Positions 1 to 6,867 of a stretch of DNA of 33,649 bases are shown here, one piece after another. The position numbers were made by a program, and so were the translations under genes. The notes under the pieces were generated by a model that made no database searches, had not been told where the DNA came from, and saw only the letters and a list, made by a program, of their open reading frames with translations. This DNA comes from Streptomyces albidochromogenes (lineage in GTDB: Bacteria; Actinomycetota; Actinomycetes; Streptomycetales; Streptomycetaceae), in NCBI RefSeq assembly GCF_005981925.1, contig NZ_VBVX01000037.1, forward strand, positions 1 through 33,649, given 5' to 3'. How positions within the stretch are numbered: the first letter of the stretch is position 1; each line of letters opens with the position of its first letter.

Positions 1-22
1 CCCCCCGGCGCCGCCCCCCGCG

Positions 23-49
23 GCACCGGCGCTGCCCTGACGCCGGTGC
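23..49. terminator. Hairpin at the left edge
   Basis: A perfect 9-bp inverted repeat (GCACCGGCG at 23-31, CGCCGGTGC at 41-49) with a 9-nt loop lies at the left edge. It precedes a second, stronger hairpin at 60-92. Together they look like tandem 3' hairpins of a gene outside the window. There is no T-tract, so terminator function is inferred. Confidence 0.35.
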
Positions 50-59
50 TGACGGCCTG

Positions 60-92
60 GGGCCCCGCGGATCTCCCCCGTCCGCGGGGCCC
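60..92. terminator. Terminator hairpin of the off-window upstream gene
   Basis: A perfect 12-bp stem (GGGCCCCGCGGA at 60-71, TCCGCGGGGCCC at 81-92) has a 9-nt loop and is followed by TTCGCTCTGT. T-poor terminators of this kind are normal in Streptomyces. It probably ends a gene lying left of the window. The stretch 93-299 after it holds no gene and must contain the promoter of the surface protein that starts at 300. I could not assign confident -35 and -10 boxes there. Confidence 0.6.
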
Positions 93-299
93 TTCGCTCT
101 GTCGCACGGCACCGTCCGCCGACGCCCGTGACCTGCTGTGACGCAGCCCACATGAGAAACGTGTGAGTTTCCGGGCAACCCTTTACGCCAGTCACAGGTC
201 ATCCATGCGAACCAACGGCCACCTGTGCACCCCCAAGCCCGGCGGCCCTCACATCTCGTGCCGCTAGCCATGCGGCACGCCAGACTTTCTGAGGTCTAC

Positions 300-1517
300 A
301 TGAAGCTTCGCCGTGCCATGGCCATCGCGGCCGCGACGGCCGTCATAGCTCCCGCCGCCTTCCTGGCCGCGCCGGCCGCGCACGCCGACGGTGACCCCAC
401 CTCCACCACGCAGACCGACCCGGGCCTCGCGACCGACCCGGGCGCCGACCCGGCGGACACGACCGACCCGGCCACGGACCCGGCGGACCCGACCGACCCG
501 GCCGACGACACGGACCCCGCCGACGAGAACCCGGAGACGGACCCGGCGACGGACCCCGCGGACGAGACGGACCCGGCGACCGACCCGGCCACCGACCCCG
601 CGACGGACCCGGCCACGGACCCCGCCACCGACCCGGCGACCGACCCGGCCACGGACCCCGACGGCGAGACGGACCCGGCCACGGACCCGGCGACCGACCC
701 CGACGGCGAGACCGACCCGGACGGCGAGGAGGACCCGGACGGCGAGCCGGCGGAGCCCGGCACCGACCCCGGTGAGGAAGACCCGAAGGACCCGACGGAC
801 GAGTACCAGCCGTGCGAGCCGGAGATCGACGAGAACGGCGACTACGTCGACCCCAAGTCCGACCTCCAGCTGAGCATCGACGGCCTGCCCGGCAAGATCG
901 TCGCCGGCAGCGGCTGGCACAACTTCACGATGACCGCCGCCAACCCCACGGACGCCGCGCTCGGTGAGGTCCAGTGGATCGCGTTCGTCGACAACGAGTC
1001 GATGAGCGACGACGAGAACGACTGGCTGAGCAGCCACCTGAAGTTCGAGTACTTCGACGCGGGCACGCAGTCCTGGGAGGAAGTCGGCGGTCCGGAGTTC
1101 CTCGGCCAGACCGAACTGGGCGCCAAGGACGTCGTCGACATCAAGCTGCGCCTGAACATCAGCGCCGGCGCCCCCGCCGGCGCGAGCTTCGCCATCGGTT
1201 TCGGTGGCTACGTCGACGCCGACGAGGAGTGCATCCGTACGTCGATGGCGTACTGGGAGTTCGACGTCCTGGCCGCGGGCAGCGACAACGAGAACCCCGG
1301 CAAGCCCAAGCCGGTGGACCCGCCGGCCGGCAAGCCGGTGCCCACCCCGGCGGAGCCGCAGGGCGGCGCCAAGGCGATCCCGGTGACCGGCAGCCTCGCC
1401 GAGACCGGTTCCTCGTCCGCGATGCCGATGTTCGCCCTCGCGGGTGGCGCGGCCGTGGCGGTCGGCGTCGGTGCGATGTTCGTCGTACGCCGCCGCAAGG
1501 CCGGTTCGGAGGCGTGA
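300..1517 (+). CDS. LAETG-anchored cell-wall surface protein with Asp/Pro/Thr repeat stalk
   Basis: Predicted secreted wall-anchored protein of 405 aa. The start at 300 is chosen because GAGG at 291-294 is correctly spaced and a signal peptide begins there (MKLRRAMAIAA..., likely cleaved after AHA, residue 29). An in-frame ATG at 225 has no ribosome site and would bury the signal. Residues 30 to about 165 are an Asp/Pro/Thr/Ala/Glu-rich stalk with seven exact DPAT units. A folded domain of roughly 160 residues follows; it holds the only two mature cysteines seen (QPCEPE, EECIRT), a possible disulfide. The C-terminus has a LAETG motif (residues 366-370), a hydrophobic segment and an RRRK tail, the classic sortase signal. 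LAXTG is the class E sortase preference in Streptomyces; no sortase is encoded here. Its ligand or role cannot be told from sequence. It is monocistronic and ends at a bidirectional terminator. Confidence 0.9.
   Translation: MKLRRAMAIAAATAVIAPAAFLAAPAAHADGDPTSTTQTDPGLATDPGADPADTTDPATDPADPTDPADDTDPADENPETDPATDPADETDPATDPATDPATDPATDPATDPATDPATDPDGETDPATDPATDPDGETDPDGEEDPDGEPAEPGTDPGEEDPKDPTDEYQPCEPEIDENGDYVDPKSDLQLSIDGLPGKIVAGSGWHNFTMTAANPTDAALGEVQWIAFVDNESMSDDENDWLSSHLKFEYFDAGTQSWEEVGGPEFLGQTELGAKDVVDIKLRLNISAGAPAGASFAIGFGGYVDADEECIRTSMAYWEFDVLAAGSDNENPGKPKPVDPPAGKPVPTPAEPQGGAKAIPVTGSLAETGSSSAMPMFALAGGAAVAVGVGAMFVVRRRKAGSEA
570..653 (+). repeat. 12-bp tandem repeat encoding seven DPAT units
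   Basis: Seven consecutive 12-bp units (GAC CCS GCS ACS) encode DPAT at residues 91-118 of the surface protein. They lie inside a wider Asp/Pro-rich tract (about 417-795) with further DPAT, DPDGE and DPAD variants. Third positions vary between copies, so the array is conserved at protein level and not a fresh DNA duplication. Length variation between strains is likely. Confidence 0.85.
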
Positions 1518-1565
1518 AACCGCCGAACCTGGTGACCCGGTGACATACCGGTAGAGCCGGCACGA

Positions 1566-1599
1566 GGGGCTGCACTCGGAGGGGGGTGCAGCCCCTTTT
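1566..1599. terminator. Bidirectional terminator between convergent genes
   Basis: A perfect 10-bp stem (GGGGCTGCAC at 1566-1575, GTGCAGCCCC at 1586-1595) with a 10-nt loop is followed by TTTT at 1596-1599. It lies between the stop of the surface protein (1517) and the stop of the opposing GMC oxidoreductase (1610). It can serve both, and is T-tailed on the plus strand. Confidence 0.85.
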
Positions 1600-1609
1600 G
1601 CCTGCCCGC

Positions 1610-3424
1610 TCAGCTTTTGGGCGGCACCGTCGGCATCCCGAGGAACGGCAGCTTCAGCGCGCCGAACGCCTCCCGCGGGACCACGGGCGCCTTCGGCTCG
1701 ACCGCCGTGAGGCGCTCGTACGCCGCGCCCTGCGCCGGGCGCACGTCCGGCTCGCCCTTGTTGGGCCAGTACGACATGGCACGCTCCGCCTGGGCGGTGA
1801 TGGTCAGCGACGGGTTCACCCCCAGGTTGGCGGAGACCGCCGAGCCGTCGACCACCGAGATGCCCGGGTGCCCGTACAGCCGGTGGTACGGGTCGATGAC
1901 GCCTTGCTCCGGGGTGGCCCCGATCGGGCAGCCGCCGAGGAAGTGCGCGGTCAGGGGGGTGCCCATGAGCTCGCCGACGTTGCTGCCGGCGAAGCCGTTG
2001 ATCTCCTCGGCGAGGAGCGTCGCGGCCCGCCCCGCCTCGCGGATCTGCTTCGGGTTGGGGGCGCCGTGGCCCTGGCGGGCGGTCAGCAGGCCCTTGCCGA
2101 TGCCGCTCGGCTTGCGGTACGTCGTCAGGGAGTTGTCCAGCGACTGCATGACCAGGCCGATGATGGTCTTCTCCGACCAGCGGTGATTGGAGAGCGACCG
2201 CACGGTCAGGACGGGGTGCCGGGCGACGTTGCCGAGCCAGCCCAGGACGCGCGGGAACTTGTCGGCGTACGGCACCTGGAGGATCGACAGCGCGCCCATC
2301 GCGTTGGAGCCCCTGCCGTAGCGGACCGGCTCGATGTGGGTGCTGTCGTCGGGGTGGATCGACGACGTGATGGCGACCCCGCGGGTGAAGTCGGCCTTGT
2401 GGCCGCCGTGCTTCCTGCGGTAGCGGCGGTCGGTGGTCTGCGAGCCGACGAGGGCCTCGGAGTTGGTACGGGTCAGCTCGCCGAGCCTCGCCGAGACGCG
2501 GGGCAGGTCGCCGCGGTCCTTCATGGTGTGCAGGAGCGTCTGCGTGCCGTACGTACCGGCGGCGACGACGACCTGGCGGGCCCGCAGGGTGCGCGGCACG
2601 GCCCTGCGGCGGGCGTCGGTCGGGACGGTGGCGACGCGGTAGCCGCCGTCGGGGTGCTCGGCGAGGCCGACGACGGAGGTCATGGGGTGGACGACGGCGC
2701 CGGCCTTCTCGGCCAGGTAGAGGTAGTTCTCGTTGAGGGTGTTCTTGGCGCCGTGCCGGCAGCCGGTCATGCACTCGCCGCACTCGGTGCAGGCGGTGCG
2801 GGACGGTCCGGCGCCGCCGAAGTAGGGGTCGGGAACCTCCGCGCCGGGGCGGGCCGTTGTGCTGCCGTCGGCGTCCTTGCCGTCGCCGTAGAAGACGGCG
2901 ACCGGTGCCATGTGGAAGCTCCCGCCCACTCCCATGGCCTCGGCGGTCGCCTTCAGGTGCACGTCGGACGGCGTCATGGTCGGGTTCAGGCGCACCCCGA
3001 GCATGCGCTTGGCCTGGTCGTAGTACGGGGCGAGTTCGGCCTGCCAGTCGGTGATGTCCGCCCACTGCCGGTCCTGGAAGAAGGGAGCGGGGGGCACGTA
3101 CAGCGTGTTGGCGTAGTTGAGGGAGCCGCCTCCCACGCCCGCGCCGGCCAGGACCATGACGTTGCCGAGCAGGTGCACGCGCTGGATGCCGAAGAGGCCG
3201 AGCGCGGGCGCCCACAGGTAGTTCTTGATGTCCCAGGAGGTCTTGGGCAGGGTCGCGCGGGTGAAGCGGCGGCCCGCTTCGAGGACGCCGACCCGGTAGC
3301 CCTTCTCCGTCAGGCGCAGCGCGGAGACGGACCCGCCGAAGCCGGACCCGACCACGATGACGTCGTAGTCGTACGCGGAATCGTCCTCAGCCGCCCGGCT
3401 GCGGACAGAGCTCTCCTGTGACAT
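1610..3424 (-). CDS. GMC-family FAD oxidoreductase (cholesterol oxidase-like)
   Basis: A 604-aa flavoprotein. An N-terminal Rossmann FAD motif (DVIVVGSGFGGSVSALRL, about residues 20-37) is followed by the GMC signature GAGVGGGSLNYAN. The C-terminal GMC domain contains NPSLTITAQAERAM. The subgroup is that of mycobacterial and streptomycete putative cholesterol oxidases. These oxidise a sterol or other alcohol to the ketone; the true substrate is not established by sequence. A cysteine cluster, CTECGECMTGC, near residue 220 resembles a ferredoxin-type motif and is seen in this subgroup. There is no signal peptide, so it is probably cytoplasmic. GAGGAG lies just upstream of the ATG. It follows the aldehyde dehydrogenase gene by 27 bp in the same direction, so the two are probably co-transcribed and may act in sequence on an alcohol and an aldehyde. 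Confidence 0.85.
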   Translation of the reverse strand: MSQESSVRSRAAEDDSAYDYDVIVVGSGFGGSVSALRLTEKGYRVGVLEAGRRFTRATLPKTSWDIKNYLWAPALGLFGIQRVHLLGNVMVLAGAGVGGGSLNYANTLYVPPAPFFQDRQWADITDWQAELAPYYDQAKRMLGVRLNPTMTPSDVHLKATAEAMGVGGSFHMAPVAVFYGDGKDADGSTTARPGAEVPDPYFGGAGPSRTACTECGECMTGCRHGAKNTLNENYLYLAEKAGAVVHPMTSVVGLAEHPDGGYRVATVPTDARRRAVPRTLRARQVVVAAGTYGTQTLLHTMKDRGDLPRVSARLGELTRTNSEALVGSQTTDRRYRRKHGGHKADFTRGVAITSSIHPDDSTHIEPVRYGRGSNAMGALSILQVPYADKFPRVLGWLGNVARHPVLTVRSLSNHRWSEKTIIGLVMQSLDNSLTTYRKPSGIGKGLLTARQGHGAPNPKQIREAGRAATLLAEEINGFAGSNVGELMGTPLTAHFLGGCPIGATPEQGVIDPYHRLYGHPGISVVDGSAVSANLGVNPSLTITAQAERAMSYWPNKGEPDVRPAQGAAYERLTAVEPKAPVVPREAFGALKLPFLGMPTVPPKS

Positions 3425-3451
3425 TGGCGCTCCTCGTCGAAAAAGCTGGGA

Positions 3452-5068
3452 TCAGCGGAAACGCAGGACCTTGAGCGCCTTCAGGCTGCTGCTCATGAAC
3501 GCCGCGTACTTCTCGTCGTCCATGCCGAAGGACGGCGCCATCGGGATCAGGCGCTGGTGGGCGACGGTCTGGGCCTCGGTGTACTTGAGGATGCCCTCGG
3601 AGCCGTGCCGGCGGCCGAGGCCGGAGTCCTTCATGCCGCCCATCGGCGCCTGGACGCTGCCGTACGCGGGTGCGTAGCCCTCGTTGATGTTGACCGTGCC
3701 GGTGCGCAGCCGGGCGGCGACCGCGTGGCCGCGCTTGGCGTCCTTGGTCCACACGCTCGAATTGAGGCCGTACGGGGTGGCGTTGGCCTGCGCGACGACC
3801 TCGTCCTCGTCGGTGAACCGGTAGAGGGAGACGACCGGGCCGAAGGTCTCCTCGGTGCACACCGCCATCGGCGCCTCGACGCCGTCCAGGATGGTGGGCT
3901 CGAAGAACAGCGGGCCGATGTCGGGGCGGGCGACGCCGCCGGCGACGAGCGTGGCGCCCTTGGCGACGGCCTCCTCGACGTGGCGCCTGACGTTCTCCAG
4001 CTGCCGCTCGCCGGCGAGCGAGCCCATGTCGGCGCCGTACGCGAGGGAGGCGCCGAGGCGCATCGCCTTCGTACGGGCGGCGAAGCGGGCCACGAAGTCG
4101 TCGGCGATGGAAGCGTGGACGTACAGCCGCTCGATGGAGATGCACAGCTGCCCGGCTGAGGAGAAGCAGGCGCGGACGGCGCCCGCCGCGGCCTTCTCGA
4201 CGTCGGCGTCCTCAAGGACCAGCATGGCGTTCTTGCCGCCGAGTTCGAGGGACACGCCGATGAGGCGGGCGGCGGCGCCCTGGGCGACCTCGCGCCCGGT
4301 GCGGGTGGAGCCGGTGAACGACACGTAGTCGGCGTGCTTGACGATCTCGGGTCCGACCACCGGGCCGTCGCCGAGGACGACCTGGAAGACCTCGGCGGGC
4401 AGACCGGCCTCGACGAGGAGGTCGCGGGCCCACAGGGCGGTCAGCGCGGTCTCGGTGTCGGGCTTCATCACGACGGCGTTGCCGGACACGAAGGCGGGCA
4501 GCGCGTCGCCGATCGACAGCTCGAAGGGGTAGTTCCAGGGGGCGATCTGGCCGATGACACCGCGCGGCTGGCGCAGCTCGGTGACCTTCGTCAAGGTCGG
4601 GATCGCGCCGGTGCGCCGCTTCGGCCTGAGGTACGACGCGGCCCTGCGCCCGTAGTGGCGGGCGGCTATGGCGACCGCCTGGATCTCCTCGTGCGCGTGC
4701 AGGCGGGCCTTGCCGGTCTCCAGCTGGATCAGGTCGAGCACCTCGGCCTGCCGCTCCAGGACCAGGTCGTGGAAGCGCAGCAGGATCGCGGCGCGCTGCC
4801 GCACGGGCACCGCCGCCCAGACGGGCTGCGCGGCGCGGGCCCGGTCGAACGCGGTGGCGACGTCCTCGGGGGTGGACTCGGGCAGGTCGGCCAGCTTCTC
4901 CCCGGTGAGGGGCGTGTGGTTGGCGGTGCGGCCGGAGCCGACCACGTCCCGCGTGAGCTGGGCGACCACCTCGGGGGTGACCACGTCGGCCGCGGTGCGC
5001 GCGCCCGCGGGGGCGGCGGCGAGGGGGTTCGTACCGAGGGCGGCTGCGGGGGCCTGCGAGTCCGTCAT
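3452..5068 (-). CDS. NAD(P)-dependent aldehyde dehydrogenase, succinate-semialdehyde dehydrogenase-like
   Basis: A 538-aa member of the aldehyde dehydrogenase superfamily, closest in feel to GabD2-type succinate-semialdehyde dehydrogenases. Recognisable elements are the cofactor-site stretch APWNYPFELSIGDALPAFVSGNAVVMKPD, cited here only by its core APWNYP, then FTGSTRTGREV, the catalytic glutamate in LELGGKNAM, and the catalytic cysteine in SSAGQLCIS. The C-terminal EETFGPVVSLYRF is also typical. The N-terminus carries about 35 extra Ala/Pro-rich residues before the conserved fold. The nearest GGGAGG to the chosen ATG is about 15 nt upstream, so a start slightly further in is possible. It is the first gene of a two-gene operon with the GMC oxidoreductase. 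A 7-bp-arm palindrome lies in its upstream region. Confidence 0.85.
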   Translation of the reverse strand: MTDSQAPAAALGTNPLAAAPAGARTAADVVTPEVVAQLTRDVVGSGRTANHTPLTGEKLADLPESTPEDVATAFDRARAAQPVWAAVPVRQRAAILLRFHDLVLERQAEVLDLIQLETGKARLHAHEEIQAVAIAARHYGRRAASYLRPKRRTGAIPTLTKVTELRQPRGVIGQIAPWNYPFELSIGDALPAFVSGNAVVMKPDTETALTALWARDLLVEAGLPAEVFQVVLGDGPVVGPEIVKHADYVSFTGSTRTGREVAQGAAARLIGVSLELGGKNAMLVLEDADVEKAAAGAVRACFSSAGQLCISIERLYVHASIADDFVARFAARTKAMRLGASLAYGADMGSLAGERQLENVRRHVEEAVAKGATLVAGGVARPDIGPLFFEPTILDGVEAPMAVCTEETFGPVVSLYRFTDEDEVVAQANATPYGLNSSVWTKDAKRGHAVAARLRTGTVNINEGYAPAYGSVQAPMGGMKDSGLGRRHGSEGILKYTEAQTVAHQRLIPMAPSFGMDDEKYAAFMSSSLKALKVLRFR

Positions 5069-5143
5069 GAGGGCGAGGGTAAGCCTCCCGCGAGCCTTTT
5101 GGTACCCGTCGGTAATACCTTTTCACCGGCCCCACACCACCGC

Positions 5144-5159
5144 GCCAGTGTTCACTGGC
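5144..5159. promoter_or_regulatory. Palindromic operator candidate upstream of the aldehyde dehydrogenase operon
   Basis: GCCAGTG-TT-CACTGGC is an inverted repeat with 7-bp arms and a 2-nt centre, 76 bp upstream of the aldehyde dehydrogenase ATG. Read on the minus strand, the AT-containing sequence GGTATTACC follows about 20 bp downstream and could supply the -10. The form suits a dimeric repressor such as a TetR or GntR protein, but no regulator gene is adjacent. Confidence 0.45.
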
Positions 5160-5214
5160 AAATAACGCCTGATCAGGGCCTTGTGCCGATGCCCGCAGCC
5201 GGGCCGTGCTCGCT

Positions 5215-6825
5215 TCAGTCGCGGACGAACGAGTCGAGGGCGGTGTCGAAGTGCCGCTTGGCGTCGTCCTGGAGGCGGACCGGCGCCGAGACCCACACGT
5301 CGTACATCAGCCCCCCCTCCTCCCAGCACAGGTCGTATGTGTGCCGGTCCTCGTCGCCCGGCTCGAAACCGTCGCCGACGAACACCCACAGCGCGGCGGC
5401 CAGCCCGTTGTGCGTGGTGGGCGTGACCTTGCCGGCGCGGTAGCCGGGGTGGGTCTCGGGGCCCTTCTGGTGCGCCCGCCGCATCGCGCCGAGCGGCCCG
5501 CCCGGTACGGGGCTCTGCTGGCGCACGCCGATCCTGATGCTCTTGTCCGGCGACAGGTACGCGACCCGGCTGTCGTCGGCCGAGCGGTCGTAGCCCTCGG
5601 GAACGGCGAGCGTGAAGCCCGCCGGGTCGCTCACCCTGCGGTAGCCGGGCGGCGGCGTGCGGGCCGCGTCGGCCGTGCCGGTCGGGGGCCCTCCGTCGCC
5701 GGGCCGCGTCGACACGGTCGAGGTGACCGTACGGGTGGGCGCGGCGTCCGTACGCCCGCCCGCCCGGCCGTCGCCGTCACGCTCGCCGTCCCGCAGGAAC
5801 AGCGTGGCCGTCGCCGCGCCGGCCCCGGCCATCACGGCGACCAGCACACTGGCGACGAGCGCGCCCCGGACGCCGCCGAACCTGAGCCGCATCGCCCTGG
5901 GCACGAGGGGCACGTGGGACTGGGTGGCCGGGCAGGGCGGCGCGGTCTCGGGGGCGAGGCCGGTCGCGAGGAACGCGAGCAGCAGCCGTTCGGCCTCGGC
6001 CGCGCCGAGTCTGCGCTCCGGATCGCGCTCCAGGAGGCGGCGTACGACGGGGAGCAGCGGGCCCGCGGCGGCCGGCGGCACGATCGGGTCGTGCATGACG
6101 GCGCACAGGACGCCGCCCAGGGAGTCGCGGTGGAAGGGCGATTCGCCGCTCACCGCCGTGCACAGCAGCACGCCGAGCGACCACAGGTCGGAGGCCGGAC
6201 CCGCCGCGCGGCCCTCCATCCGCTCGGGCGCGGTGTACTCGGGCGAGCCGACGAAGGACCCGGCGTCGGTGATCGTCGTACCGCCGTCGAGCCGGGCGAT
6301 TCCGAAGTCGGTGAGGACGACCCGGCCGGTGCCCGCCTCCAGCAGCACGTTGTCGGGCTTGAGGTCGCGGTGCAGGACGCCGCGCTCGTGGGCCATGTGC
6401 AGCGCGCCGACCAACGCGAGGCCGATCCGGGCGGCCTCGCGGACGTCGACCGGGCCCTCGGCGGCGATCCGGTCGGCGAGCGAGTCGCCGTCGATCAGCT
6501 CCATGATGATGTACGAGAGACCGGTGCCGGCGTCCTCGACGATGTCGTGCACGACGATCACGTGCGGGTGCACCAGCTGGGCCACGGTCCTGGCCTCGCG
6601 CAGCGCGCGCTCGCGCCGCAGCCGCGCGTCGGCGGTGGGGACGCCCGGTTCGTCGCCGCCGAAGTGCAGCACCTTGACGGCGACATGCCGGCCGAGCAGT
6701 TCGTCGGTCGCCTGCCACACGGTCCCCATGCCGCCGCGTCCGACCCGGTCGCCCAGACGGTAGCGCCCGGCGATCAGGCCGCTGTCGCCGCCTGTTCCGC
6801 CGGTCATCGCGTGTGAGTGGTCCAC
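5215..6825 (-). CDS. Membrane Ser/Thr protein kinase (Hanks type), intact active site
   Basis: A 536-aa PknB-like kinase. Residues 20-280 are the kinase domain: glycine loop GRGGMGTV (29-36), invariant K51 in VAVKVL, HRD at 152-154 in HRDLKPDNVLL, DFG at 173-175, and the activation-loop end GSPEYTAPERM. One transmembrane helix follows (about residues 310-332, ALVASVLVAVMAGAGAA). The rest is an extracytoplasmic domain of about 145 residues beginning GYRRVSDPAGFTLAVPEGY. The GTG start is preferred because AGGA lies 8 nt upstream; the inner ATG at residue 7 has no such site. It lies 42 bp after the pseudokinase gene in the same direction, so the two are probably one operon. As I recall, kinases at this locus in S. 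coelicolor have been linked to spore-wall synthesis. Confidence 0.92.
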   Translation of the reverse strand: MDHSHAMTGGTGGDSGLIAGRYRLGDRVGRGGMGTVWQATDELLGRHVAVKVLHFGGDEPGVPTADARLRRERALREARTVAQLVHPHVIVVHDIVEDAGTGLSYIIMELIDGDSLADRIAAEGPVDVREAARIGLALVGALHMAHERGVLHRDLKPDNVLLEAGTGRVVLTDFGIARLDGGTTITDAGSFVGSPEYTAPERMEGRAAGPASDLWSLGVLLCTAVSGESPFHRDSLGGVLCAVMHDPIVPPAAAGPLLPVVRRLLERDPERRLGAAEAERLLLAFLATGLAPETAPPCPATQSHVPLVPRAMRLRFGGVRGALVASVLVAVMAGAGAATATLFLRDGERDGDGRAGGRTDAAPTRTVTSTVSTRPGDGGPPTGTADAARTPPPGYRRVSDPAGFTLAVPEGYDRSADDSRVAYLSPDKSIRIGVRQQSPVPGGPLGAMRRAHQKGPETHPGYRAGKVTPTTHNGLAAALWVFVGDGFEPGDEDRHTYDLCWEEGGLMYDVWVSAPVRLQDDAKRHFDTALDSFVRD

Positions 6826-6867
6826 GTCATCTGTCCTGCCCCGCGTCGTGGAGGCCCATGGGCCTGG

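Noticed and set aside
129..201. Similar motifs TGACCTGCTGTGAC and GTCACAGGTCA upstream of the surface protein
   Set aside because: Resemblance is imperfect and spacing long; probably chance without conservation data.
225..299. Longer N-terminus for the surface protein starting at 225
   Set aside because: It would place 25 residues before the signal peptide, and only the ATG at 300 has a ribosome site.
570..653. CRISPR-like repeat array
   Set aside because: The repeats have no unique spacers, are in frame, and code for DPAT; they are a protein repeat.
264..3215. A very long antisense open frame (about 980 codons) across the surface protein and the GMC oxidoreductase
   Set aside because: Arg/Gly-rich, out-of-frame composition; it is the usual GC-rich shadow and overlaps two well-supported genes.
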